Shown here piece after piece: positions 53,822-62,424 of a stretch of DNA of 64,000 nt. The stretch is taken from NCBI GenBank assembly GCA_963728125.1, contig CAVSIZ010000013.1, positions 186,001-250,000 on the forward strand, written 5' to 3'. Source of the stretch: CAWDCV01 sp963728125. GTDB lineage: Bacteria > Actinomycetota > Actinomycetes > CAWDCV01. A model generated the notes under the pieces. That model saw only the letters and a list, made by a program, of their open reading frames with translations, was not told the DNA's origin and searched no databases. The translations under genes were made by a program, and so were the position numbers. How positions within the stretch are numbered: the stretch's first letter is position 1; the number at the start of each line of letters is the position of its first letter.

Positions 53822-54859
53822 TTACGTCACCCGATAGCCCTGCTCGGAAATCCACTCGTCCATCCGCCCCCACCACGCGAACAGCCAGTCGACTTGCGCC
53901 TCTGACTCTTCTGGTACGTCGGCCGCGGGCACGCGCCACCAGCAGGCCTGGACGTCGCTGTCCATGGGGATCCCGCGCCAGATGTCCATGACCGAGCTGA
54001 GTTGCTCCAGCCCGGTATGCGCGACGAAGACGACATCGGCGTCCGGCGCGGCGTCGACGGCGGCGAACGTGCCTCCCGGTCTCGGCGCGAGCAGGTGTGT
54101 CATTGCCTCTGCCTTCTCCGCCTCGTCCTCGTACCCCTTCATCCGCAACCGCTCGATGGCGCGTACCCGGCGTCGCCGGGTGAAGTTGCCACCCTCGGGG
54201 AAGATCACCAGGGCCTCGTCGCCGTACATGCCACGCGCGAGATCGGCGATTGCCGCGGTGACCTGAGCGCCGGCCGTCGGATTCGGCGTGATGAACCGGC
54301 TCGGCAGGCGATGCAGCAGGATGTCGATGCTCGGGTCCAGCTGCAGGGTGTCCTTGAGGACGATGCGCGGTCGCCGGCCATACCCGCTGAGCAGCGAGTG
54401 CACCAGCAGGAATGAGTCCCCCGGTCCGGCGTGGCGAGACAGGACGAGCAGCGGCGCGCGCTCCTCGTCCGCGGCCGCCGGAGCCGGACCGGTAATGGTG
54501 ATCTGGAGTCGGAACAGGCGAACGGACAGCCAGTACACGCAGTCGAGGAACCAGCGCATCAGAGAAATGTGCGCCGTTCGATGCCAGCCGCTGTCGCTGC
54601 GCGCTGCCCGGCTCAGTCCGAAGCCGGAGGCGACCCAGAGGGCGAACAACGCGAGGATGGCGAGCGCCTCCAGGACGAGCCAGGCCAGCCCGAAGCAGAG
54701 CAGGCGAAGCGGTCGCCAGCGACCGGGCAGCAGCGGCGACACAACCGCGGCCAGGATGAGCCAGATCGGAATCGTCGTGACCGCGAGGAACGCGAGCAGC
54801 ACGACAGCCGGGGCGATAACGATCCGTCGCACCCATCGAGGCGGCACCGGGAGGTTCAT
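53822..54859 (-). CDS. 1-acyl-sn-glycerol-3-phosphate acyltransferase-like (PlsC family)
   Basis: A 345-residue membrane acyltransferase. N-terminal helices (VIAPAVVLLAFLAVTTIPIW, LLCFGLAWLVLEALAILALF) precede the PlsC domain with LSRHAGPGDSFLLVHSLL (the His-x4-Asp motif) and IFPEGGNFTRRRR (Glu-Gly motif). It transfers acyl chains to a glycerolipid or similar acceptor. ATG 54859 overlaps the upstream patatin gene stop by 4 bp, implying a coupled acylation/deacylation pair. Confidence 0.9.
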   Translation of the reverse strand: MNLPVPPRWVRRIVIAPAVVLLAFLAVTTIPIWLILAAVVSPLLPGRWRPLRLLCFGLAWLVLEALAILALFALWVASGFGLSRAARSDSGWHRTAHISLMRWFLDCVYWLSVRLFRLQITITGPAPAAADEERAPLLVLSRHAGPGDSFLLVHSLLSGYGRRPRIVLKDTLQLDPSIDILLHRLPSRFITPNPTAGAQVTAAIADLARGMYGDEALVIFPEGGNFTRRRRVRAIERLRMKGYEDEAEKAEAMTHLLAPRPGGTFAAVDAAPDADVVFVAHTGLEQLSSVMDIWRGIPMDSDVQACWWRVPAADVPEESEAQVDWLFAWWGRMDEWISEQGYRVT

Positions 54860-55710
54860 GGCGACTTCTTGATGTCGTCTGCCAGGTAGCGGCGCGATGC
54901 GTCGTACGCCGAACTGATGCGGCGGGCGACTTGGGAGAAGTCGCGGTATTTGAGGTTGGACAGGTCGTTGTAGCGCGGCGGGGTGGCGTCACCACCCGGC
55001 ATGACGTGGACGGTCACGCCGGCTGGCAGCGCGGCCATGTCACCGGCAAAGCGATGCCGGCGTGCGATCTCGAATGCCACCAGCCCGACCTCCCAGGGCC
55101 GGGTTGGTGGCGACAGCGGCCGTTCGACGCGGCCGACCTGGAGGACGTACACGTCGGTGGCTCCGAGCTCGACGGCTCGGCCTACGGGAATGCTGTTGAC
55201 GATCCCGCCGTCGAGGAAGTGTTCTCCGTCGATCTCGTACGGCGGCAGCAGCCCGGGCACGGACGCGGAGGCGAGGACGGCGTCGATCAGCGGGCCCGAG
55301 GTGAACCAGTGCTCGCTGGCACTCTCGATGCTTGCCGCCACGCACTGGAACGGTACGGCGAGGTCTTCGATGCGCTGCGCGGACAGGGTGCGTTCGAGCA
55401 GCTTCTTCAGCGCGTCGTGTGAGTGCAGCGCGGTGCCGGTGCGGGCCAGGGTGCTGATGCGCCCCAAGACGGATCCGCCGAAGACGTCGTCGCGGCCGAT
55501 GTCCTGCCAGAGCTCGGTCAGCTGCCGGCCAGCCGCCGGGGATGGGTCCTGTGCGACGAGGCATCCGTTGATGGCGCCGACTGACGTTCCAAGGACCAGG
55601 TCGGGCCGGATGTCCTCGTCGAGGAGCGCCTGCAGCATGCCGACCTCGACCGCTCCGAGATGTCCCCCGCCGCCCAGGACAAAGGCGATGTACGTCTCGG
55701 GCGAGGTCAC
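54856..55710 (-). CDS. Patatin-like phospholipase
   Basis: A 284-residue patatin. It begins VTSPETYIAFVLGGGGHLGA with the oxyanion-hole glycine run, then LVLGTSVGAINGC (Gly-x-Ser-x-Gly nucleophile) and the catalytic Asp in FLDGGIVNSIPVG. It hydrolyses acyl-lipids; a RssA-like regulatory role is also possible. GTG 55710 is used; upstream codons overlap the divergent HhH-GPD gene. The stop overlaps the PlsC start by 4 bp. Confidence 0.92.
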   Translation of the reverse strand: MTSPETYIAFVLGGGGHLGAVEVGMLQALLDEDIRPDLVLGTSVGAINGCLVAQDPSPAAGRQLTELWQDIGRDDVFGGSVLGRISTLARTGTALHSHDALKKLLERTLSAQRIEDLAVPFQCVAASIESASEHWFTSGPLIDAVLASASVPGLLPPYEIDGEHFLDGGIVNSIPVGRAVELGATDVYVLQVGRVERPLSPPTRPWEVGLVAFEIARRHRFAGDMAALPAGVTVHVMPGGDATPPRYNDLSNLKYRDFSQVARRISSAYDASRRYLADDIKKSP

Positions 55711-55735
55711 GCGTGCATCGTGGCATGATCGCGCG

Positions 55736-56332
55736 ATGGAGAGGGTGTCCTCGAACAGGCTGCACTTCACCGGTGACGAGGCGGCAGATGACCTGCTGAG
55801 CCGCGACCCGTTCGCCCTGCTCGCGGGCATGCTGCTCGATCAGCAGTTCCCCATGGAGCGAGCGTTCTCCGGTCCGTGGCGGCTAGCACAGCGTCTAGAT
55901 GCGACGAGCCTCGACCCGCGTCAGGTGGCCGACATGGACCCGGATCAGTTTGCGGCGCTGATGGCCACTCCGCCGGTAGTGCACCGCTATCCAAGATCTA
56001 TGGCTGGCAGGCTGCAAGCCCTGGCTCGGCACGTCAACGACACCTACGACGGCGACGCCGCCGCGCTGTGGTCGACGGCCGGCAGCGGGCAGGAGCTGCT
56101 CGCGCGCCTCAAGGCGCTGCCCGGCTTCGGGGAGCAGAAGGCGCGCATCTTCGTCGCTGTGCTCGGCAAGCGGCTCGGCGTACAACCGGACGGCTGGCGC
56201 GAGGCAGCCGGGCCATACGGCGAGGAGGGGTCGCACCGCTCGGTGGCGGACGTCCAGGACGCGGACAGCCTGGCGCAGGTGCGTGCGTTCAAGCAGGCCG
56301 AAAAGGAAACCTCAAAGAAGGCGAAGGGCTAG
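55736..56332 (+). CDS. HhH-GPD family DNA repair protein
   Basis: A 198-residue protein with FALLAGMLLDQQFPMERAFS and the helix-hairpin-helix segment LKALPGFGEQKARIFVAVLG of HhH-GPD base-excision proteins. A C-terminal lysine-rich tail (KQAEKETSKKAKG) may aid DNA binding. I do not see the Asp residue usual in this superfamily (DTH or similar) after the HhH, so the activity is uncertain. ATG 55736 is the start, divergent from the patatin gene. Confidence 0.85.
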   Translation: MERVSSNRLHFTGDEAADDLLSRDPFALLAGMLLDQQFPMERAFSGPWRLAQRLDATSLDPRQVADMDPDQFAALMATPPVVHRYPRSMAGRLQALARHVNDTYDGDAAALWSTAGSGQELLARLKALPGFGEQKARIFVAVLGKRLGVQPDGWREAAGPYGEEGSHRSVADVQDADSLAQVRAFKQAEKETSKKAKG

Positions 56333-56396
56333 CTGTCGATTTCTTGCGGCCCTGCCCGTCGTAGGGGTGTCGGAACCAACCACAGGGAGGCACCAG

Positions 56397-56762
56397 ATGA
56401 CGACCTACGTGTACCTGCTCTACGGCGACGAGTCGCGATGGGACAACGCGTCGCAGGAGGTCTGGGACGCCGAGATGGCCAAGCACGGCGAGTTCAGCGC
56501 CTGGGTCGAGGCGCGGGGGTCCAAGATCCTTGGCGGTGAAGCGCTGGACCAGACCCGCACGGCAACCACGCTGCGTTTCGAGGACGGCAAGGACACCCTC
56601 GTCACCGACGGTCCGTTCGCCGAGGTCGCGGAGAACCTCGGCGGCTACTACGTCATCGAGTGCAAGGACCTGGACGAGGCGCTCGAGGTCGGCAAGCGGA
56701 TGCCGATGACCGGCGGCGGCAGCGTCGAGATCCGTCCCGTCGTCCCCACCGGCGGATCGTGA
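56397..56762 (+). CDS. YciI-family (DGPF) protein
   Basis: A 121-residue ferredoxin-like-fold protein. The family's DGPF motif is in LVTDGPFAEVAENLGGYYVI and the C-terminus has EIRPVVPTGG. It overlaps the downstream ECF42 sigma gene (GTGA), the standard gene pair in which the YciI protein is the sigma factor's partner or target. GGGAGG upstream of ATG 56397. Confidence 0.92.
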   Translation: MTTYVYLLYGDESRWDNASQEVWDAEMAKHGEFSAWVEARGSKILGGEALDQTRTATTLRFEDGKDTLVTDGPFAEVAENLGGYYVIECKDLDEALEVGKRMPMTGGGSVEIRPVVPTGGS

Positions 56763-58012
56763 CCGAACCGGGCGACGACGAGATCGTCGCCGCACAGATC
56801 GAGGCAGCGCACCGTCGCGAGTGGGCCAGGGTGGTCGCCGCGACGGTGCGCGTCGCCGGTGACTTGGACACCGCCGAGGAGTGCGCCGCAGAGGCGTACG
56901 TCTCCGCTTTGCAGACGTGGGCCCAGCGTGGCGTCCCCGACAATCCCGGGGCCTGGCTCACCCGTACCGCCCAGCGCAAGGCACTGGATCGGCGCCGCCG
57001 GGAGGACACCCTCCGGCGCAAGCTGCCCCTCCTCGAGATGGAGCAGCTCGCCGACGAGCGACCGGAGGAGCCATCTCGCGTGTACGACGAGCGGCTGCGC
57101 CTGGTCTTCCTGTGCGCTCACCCGGCACTGGCGCTCGAGGCCCGCATCGCGTTGACACTGCGACTCGTGTGCGGCCTGACGACACCGCAGATCGCTCACG
57201 CTTTCCTCGTGCCGGAGCCCACGATGGCGGCGCGGCTGACCCGTGCGAAGAAGAAGATCCGCGCTGCTCGTATCCCGTTCCGAGTTCCTCCCGACGATCA
57301 GCTGCCCGAGCGCCTGAACGGTGTCCTTGCGGTCGTCTACCTCGTGTTCACCACGGGATACGCCAGCCGGGGTGATGATGACGGCCGCGACCTCGTTCGC
57401 CGCGCCATCGACCTCGCTCGGCTGCTCCGTGAGCTGATGCCGGACGAGCCCGAGGCCGGCGGACTGCTCGCGCTGCTGCTGCTGACCGAGGCACGGTCGC
57501 CCGCTCGTTTCGACCCGTCGGGCCGGGTCGTCTTGCTCAGCGATCAGGACCGCAGCAGGTGGGATCAGGCCGCCATCGATGAGGGACGCACGCTGGTCGT
57601 GCGGGCGCTGCGGGGAACCACTGGCAGCGGCGGGCCTTATGCGCTTCAAGCGGCGATTGCTGCTGTTCACGCCGATGCGCAGCGGTGGGAGGACACCGAC
57701 TGGGCGCAGATCGTCGCGCTGTATGGGGAGCTGATGAGGGTATGGCCGAGCCCGGTCGTCGCAGTCAATCGCGCCGCGGCCATCGCCATGGTCGAGGGAC
57801 CTGCTGCAGGCCTCGCGTTGCTTGACGAGCTCACTGCTGACCCGCGCCTCGCGCCGTACCACTTGCTGCCGGCTGCCCGAGCCAACCTGCTGCGCCGACT
57901 CGGTAGGTCGAGCGAAGCCGTCGATGCTTACCGCAGTGCGCTTGCCGGGGCGACGACCGACGCCGACCGGACCTTTCTCGCCGAGCGGATCCGCGAGGCT
58001 TCTGGCTGCTAG
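56759..58012 (+). CDS. ECF42-type sigma factor with C-terminal TPR extension
   Basis: A 417-residue ECF sigma factor. The sigma-2 and sigma-4 regions span about 1-180 (DNPGAWLTRTAQRKALDRRR and CGLTTPQIAHAFLVPEPTMA). A long C-terminal domain with helical repeats follows (LNGVLAVVYLVFTTGYASRG, VAVNRAAAIAMVEGPAAGLA), the hallmark of ECF42, which has no classical anti-sigma factor. The start GTG overlaps the yciI stop. The C-terminal domain is thought to regulate activity. Target genes are not visible beyond yciI. Confidence 0.93.
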   Translation: MTEPGDDEIVAAQIEAAHRREWARVVAATVRVAGDLDTAEECAAEAYVSALQTWAQRGVPDNPGAWLTRTAQRKALDRRRREDTLRRKLPLLEMEQLADERPEEPSRVYDERLRLVFLCAHPALALEARIALTLRLVCGLTTPQIAHAFLVPEPTMAARLTRAKKKIRAARIPFRVPPDDQLPERLNGVLAVVYLVFTTGYASRGDDDGRDLVRRAIDLARLLRELMPDEPEAGGLLALLLLTEARSPARFDPSGRVVLLSDQDRSRWDQAAIDEGRTLVVRALRGTTGSGGPYALQAAIAAVHADAQRWEDTDWAQIVALYGELMRVWPSPVVAVNRAAAIAMVEGPAAGLALLDELTADPRLAPYHLLPAARANLLRRLGRSSEAVDAYRSALAGATTDADRTFLAERIREASGC

Positions 58013-58288
58013 CGCCACTGCACCGGGCTAGTGTCGAGGTGATGACCGCGTGGGATGAGCAGGCGTTAGCAGTCGCGTGGGGTACGTACCATCACGGCAT
58101 GCCATCGGCGCCGAGGATCGTGCTCGTGCGTACGGACCGTGATGATCACCGTGTCACAATCGGTGCCCGTGGCCGTGGACCCAGTCCGAGAGTTCGACGA
58201 GAGGTCGTTCGTGCCGGCAAGAACATCTCGCCCACTCCCGTTCCAGATCTCGTCATCACCTCGCCGCAGCCAGGAGGGTGTCTCCGTC

Positions 58289-59644
58289 ATGGTTGATTCC
58301 GCGGATGGTGCGCTCGGCGACGGCAACGGCGATGGGTCGCGCCGCATTCTCGCGGCCACGTCTGCAGCGCGAACCGTGACGACGAAGCGGATCCCCACGC
58401 GAACCAAGACGAACACCGTGACCGAGCCAGCGGCGGCACCCTCCGCAGAAGACATCGCCGACGCGGATGCCCTCGAAAGCGATGCGCTCGAAGTGGAGGC
58501 GCTCGGTGGCGAGGTGCCCGAGAGCGATCTGCTTGCGGTGGAAGCACTCGAGGGCGTGCCCGGGACCGAGGAGTTGGCCGCCCTCACCGTGATCGAGGAC
58601 GAGCCGTCGCCCGAGGAAGTCGAGGCCGTCGCGGCCGAGGTGCCGGCCGACGCCGTCGCCCCGGAAGAGGCCGAGGAATTCGTCCTCACCGACGACGATG
58701 ACGACGAGCCGGTTCAGCAGGTCACCGGCGCGGGCGCGACCGCCGACCCCGTCAAGGACTACCTCAAGCAGATCGGCAAGGTTGCGCTCCTCAACGCCGA
58801 GCAAGAGGTGGAGCTGGCCAAGCGGATCGAGGCCGGCCTGTTCTCCGAGGAGAAGATCAATTCCGGCGAGCGACTCCAGCTCAAGGTCCGGCGCGAGCTC
58901 GAGATCATCGCCGAGGATGGCCGCCGCGCGAAGAACCACCTGCTCGAGGCGAACCTGCGCCTCGTGGTGTCACTCGCCAAGCGCTACACCGGCCGCGGCA
59001 TGCTCTTCCTCGACCTCATCCAGGAGGGCAACCTCGGCCTGATCCGCGCGGTCGAGAAGTTCGACTACACCAAGGGCTACAAGTTCTCCACGTACGCCAC
59101 CTGGTGGATCCGTCAGGCGATCACCCGCGCCATGGCCGACCAGGCCCGCACGATCCGCATCCCGGTGCACATGGTCGAGGTCATCAACAAGCTGGCGCGC
59201 GTTCAGCGGCAGATGCTGCAGGACCTCGGCCGCGAGCCGACACCGGAGGAGCTCGCCAAGGAACTCGACATGACGCCCGAGAAGGTCGTCGAGGTCCAGA
59301 AGTACGGCCGGGAGCCGATCTCACTGCACACCCCGCTCGGCGAGGACGGCGACAGCGAGTTCGGCGACCTGATCGAGGACTCCGAGGCCGTGGTGCCGGC
59401 CGACGCGGTGTCCTTCACGCTGCTGCAAGAGCAGCTGCACTCCGTGCTCGACACGCTGTCCGAGCGCGAGGCTGGCGTGGTGTCGATGCGGTTCGGTCTC
59501 ACTGACGGCCAGCCCAAGACGCTCGACGAGATCGGCAAGGTCTACGGGGTCACCCGGGAGCGTATCCGGCAGATCGAGTCGAAGACGATGTCGAAGCTGC
59601 GTCACCCGTCGCGCTCACAGGTGCTGCGCGACTACCTCGACTAG
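58289..59644 (+). CDS. rpoD: Principal RNA polymerase sigma factor (RpoD/HrdB/SigA)
   Basis: A 451-residue sigma-70. A low-complexity acidic N-terminus (about 60-145, rich in Glu, Asp and Ala) precedes region 1.2 (DPVKDYLKQIGKVALLNAEQ). Core regions follow: 2 (GNLGLIRAVEKFDYTKGYKF then STYATWWIRQAITRAM), 3 and 4 (TLDEIGKVYGVTRERIRQIE, HPSRSQVLRDYLD), identical in pattern to actinobacterial HrdB/SigA. ATG 58289 is chosen with AGGAGGG at 58272-58278. The 276 bp upstream contain no gene and are probably the promoter and leader. Confidence 0.95.
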   Translation: MVDSADGALGDGNGDGSRRILAATSAARTVTTKRIPTRTKTNTVTEPAAAPSAEDIADADALESDALEVEALGGEVPESDLLAVEALEGVPGTEELAALTVIEDEPSPEEVEAVAAEVPADAVAPEEAEEFVLTDDDDDEPVQQVTGAGATADPVKDYLKQIGKVALLNAEQEVELAKRIEAGLFSEEKINSGERLQLKVRRELEIIAEDGRRAKNHLLEANLRLVVSLAKRYTGRGMLFLDLIQEGNLGLIRAVEKFDYTKGYKFSTYATWWIRQAITRAMADQARTIRIPVHMVEVINKLARVQRQMLQDLGREPTPEELAKELDMTPEKVVEVQKYGREPISLHTPLGEDGDSEFGDLIEDSEAVVPADAVSFTLLQEQLHSVLDTLSEREAGVVSMRFGLTDGQPKTLDEIGKVYGVTRERIRQIESKTMSKLRHPSRSQVLRDYLD

Positions 59645-59663
59645 ACCGCTCGCGGTTCGCGGG

Positions 59664-59891
59664 TTAGCGCTCCTCGGTCGAGGCAATTGCCGGTGTCTCG
59701 GCCAGCCGGCCGGTCTCGTCCTGGATGTCGACGGCGACCGCGCGCAACTTGTCTTCGTACTTGCGGGCGTGGTGGGCGCAGAACAGGAGCTCGCCGCTGT
59801 CGAGCACGACCCGCACGTAGGCCGCAGCGCCGCAACGGTCGCAGCGGTCCGCCGCGGAAAGCGGACGGGTCGGAGCGATGGTGCCGGTCAC
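59664..59891 (-). CDS. DUF7455 small zinc-binding protein
   Basis: A 75-residue protein conserved next to the principal sigma factor in actinobacteria. A likely zinc site is formed by CDRCGAAAYVRV and LLFCAHHARKYEDKL. Function unknown. GTG 59891 is read leftward, convergent with rpoD. Confidence 0.88.
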   Translation of the reverse strand: MTGTIAPTRPLSAADRCDRCGAAAYVRVVLDSGELLFCAHHARKYEDKLRAVAVDIQDETGRLAETPAIASTEER

Positions 59892-60183
59892 GATGCCTCT
59901 TCTCGTGGTCTGGTCGGGTCTGCTACGTCAAACAGTCAATCAGCCGGTGTTCGTTCCCGCCCTCTCTGATGGGTTGGTTCGCCCTGGGCGTACCTCTTCC
60001 TCGACGGTACCGACTCCCCAGCTCAGCGCACTCACCTCTCGATGGTGACTCGCGATTGTGTCGTCCATGTCACAGCCCATGACTGGCCTTTCCAGGACGG
60101 CGAGGCTCCCTCGGCCGGTCGCCGCCGCCGAGTAACCTGCAGGCGCCACCCAGAGCGGAGCCAGAGAAGGGAGTCATGGCGCT

Positions 60184-62304
60184 GTGACGGCTGAAGCCGC
60201 TCCACCGCTCGATGACGCCGGCGCCTTGATCGACATGGCAGCCCGCCACCTCGGCTACACCGCCCGCCACCTCTCCGTCCTGGAGGGGCTCGACGCGGTG
60301 CGCAAACGGCCCGGCATGTACATCGGTTCCACCGACGGGCGCGGCCTGACCCACTGCCTGTGGGAGATCATCGACAACGCCGTCGACGAGGCGCTGACCG
60401 GCTCCTGCTCGCGCATCGATGTGATCCTGCATGCCGACGGGTCGATCGACGTTCGCGACAACGGCCGTGGCATCCCGGTCGACAAGGAGCCCAAGACCGG
60501 TCTCGCCGGCGTCGAGCTGGTCATGACTCGGCTGCATGCGGGGGGAAAGTTCGGCGGCGGGTCGTACGCCGTCTCCGGCGGCCTGCACGGCGTCGGCGCC
60601 TCCGTCGTCAACGCACTATCGGCCCGGCTCGATGTCGAGGTCGACCGGGAAGGCGCTACCCACTCCATCAGCTTCCGGCGGGGCGTTCCCGGCGTCTTCG
60701 ACGGCGATGGCCCCGAGGCGTCGTTCGAGCCCGCCTCCGGACTGCGCAAGACCAAGCGGGTCGCCAAGCGCGTGAGTGGCACCCGGGTCCGGTTCTGGCC
60801 CGATCGGCAGATCTTCCTGCGCGACGCGGGCCTGTCCCTCTCGGAGCTGCACCAGCGCGCGCGGCAGACCGCCTTCCTCGTCCCTGGGCTTGCCATCGCG
60901 GTGCGCGACGAGCGTCCTGGCGCGGAGTCAGTCGAAGAGGTCTTCGCCTATGACGGCGGCATCAGCGAGTTCTGCGAGTTCCTCGCGCCGGACCGAGCCC
61001 TGTCCGACGTGCTGCGCTTGAAGGGCAGCGGCCACTTCCGCGAGACGGTTCCGGTGCTCGACGAGCAGGGGCACCTCGTTCCCGAGGAGGTGGAGCGCGA
61101 GCTGCACGTCGACATCGCTCTGCGCTGGGGCACGGAGTACGACAGCACGGTCCGCTCCTTCGTCAACATCATCGCGACGTCCAAGGGCGGCACCCATCTC
61201 CAGGGCTTCGAGCGCGGCCTGGTCCGCGCTCTGAACGAGCAGCTACGTGCGACCAAGCTCTTGCGTACGGGCGAGGACGCCGTGCTCAAGGAGGATGCGC
61301 TCGAAGGGCTGACGGCGGTCGTGACCGTCCGGCTCGCGGAGCCGCAGTTCGAGGGCCAGACCAAGGAGGTGCTCGGTACTTCCGCGGCCACCGGCATCGT
61401 GCAGCGCGTGGTTCAGCGCGAGCTGACGACGGCGCTGACCTCCGGCTCGCGGGCGGCTCGAGCGCAGGGCCGGCAGGTGCTCGAGAAGGTCGTGTCCGCG
61501 GCGCGGACGCGGATCGCCGCACGTCAGCATCGCGAGACCCAGCGCCGAAAGAGCGCCCTCGAAGCGTCGTCGCTGCCGGCCAAGCTCGCCGACTGCCGCA
61601 GCGAGGACGTCGACCGCTCGGAGCTGTTCATCGTCGAGGGGGACTCGGCGCTCGGCACCGCGAAGCTTGCGCGCAGCTCGGAGTTCCAGGCGCTGCTCCC
61701 GATCCGCGGGAAGATCCTCAACGTCCAGAAGTCGTCCGACGCCGACATGCTTCGCAATGCGGAGTGCGCTGCCATCCTGCAGGTCATCGGCGCGGGGTCC
61801 GGGCGCAGCTTCGACCTCGTATCCGCGCGGTACGGCAAGGTCATCCTGATGGCTGACGCCGACGTGGACGGCGCACACATTCGCTGCTTGCTGCTGACGC
61901 TGTTCCACCGCTACATGCGCCCGATGGTCGACGCCGGCCGGGTCTTCGCCGCCGTACCCCCGCTGCACCGCATCGAGCTGACCAACCCCAAGAAGGGGGA
62001 GGAGCGGTACGTCTACACCTACAGCGATCCGCAACTGCATCGCACGCTTGCCGAGCTCGAGCGCAAGGGACGCCGGTGGAAGGAGCCGCCGCAGCGCTAC
62101 AAGGGGCTCGGTGAGATGGATGCTGCGCAGCTGGCGGAGACAACGATGGATCCGCGGCGCCGTACGCTGCGTCGGGTGACGCTGGGCGATGTCGAGGCGG
62201 CGGAGCGGATGTTCGAGTTGCTCATGGGCAGCGACGTCGCGCCGCGCAAGGAGTTCATCGTCAGCAACGCCTACGACTTCGACCGCTCGCGCATCGACGC
62301 CTGA
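60184..62304 (+). CDS. parE: Type IIA DNA topoisomerase subunit B (ParE/GyrB-like)
   Basis: A 706-residue ATPase subunit: GHKL domain (RKRPGMYIGSTDGRGL, DNGRGIPVDKEP, GGLHGVGASVVNAL), transducer, then Toprim (FIVEGDSALGTAK and MADADVDGAHIR) and RYKGLGEMDA. In actinobacteria a gene beside the principal sigma factor is typically the second type IIA B subunit, named ParE/ParY. Whether its partner A subunit lies elsewhere cannot be seen. GTG 60184 has GGGAG 10 bp upstream; a three-codon ATG reading frame (60176-60187) overlaps this start and could couple translation. No frameshift. Confidence 0.9.
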   Translation: MTAEAAPPLDDAGALIDMAARHLGYTARHLSVLEGLDAVRKRPGMYIGSTDGRGLTHCLWEIIDNAVDEALTGSCSRIDVILHADGSIDVRDNGRGIPVDKEPKTGLAGVELVMTRLHAGGKFGGGSYAVSGGLHGVGASVVNALSARLDVEVDREGATHSISFRRGVPGVFDGDGPEASFEPASGLRKTKRVAKRVSGTRVRFWPDRQIFLRDAGLSLSELHQRARQTAFLVPGLAIAVRDERPGAESVEEVFAYDGGISEFCEFLAPDRALSDVLRLKGSGHFRETVPVLDEQGHLVPEEVERELHVDIALRWGTEYDSTVRSFVNIIATSKGGTHLQGFERGLVRALNEQLRATKLLRTGEDAVLKEDALEGLTAVVTVRLAEPQFEGQTKEVLGTSAATGIVQRVVQRELTTALTSGSRAARAQGRQVLEKVVSAARTRIAARQHRETQRRKSALEASSLPAKLADCRSEDVDRSELFIVEGDSALGTAKLARSSEFQALLPIRGKILNVQKSSDADMLRNAECAAILQVIGAGSGRSFDLVSARYGKVILMADADVDGAHIRCLLLTLFHRYMRPMVDAGRVFAAVPPLHRIELTNPKKGEERYVYTYSDPQLHRTLAELERKGRRWKEPPQRYKGLGEMDAAQLAETTMDPRRRTLRRVTLGDVEAAERMFELLMGSDVAPRKEFIVSNAYDFDRSRIDA

Positions 62305-62424
62305 TCAGGCTCGCCCAACGCCCCTGCCGTGCCGTCGATCGCCCTTCTGGGCACAGGCGACGGAATCGGCGACGATGGCCAGAAGCAGGGCCCGCGGTTT
62401 CCGGCCTCGTCACGTGGGAGTCTC

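Noticed and set aside
58013..58288. Short plus-strand frames upstream of rpoD
   Set aside because: They have no family signature and lie in the likely promoter and leader; the AGGAGGG-linked ATG at 58289 is a better start.
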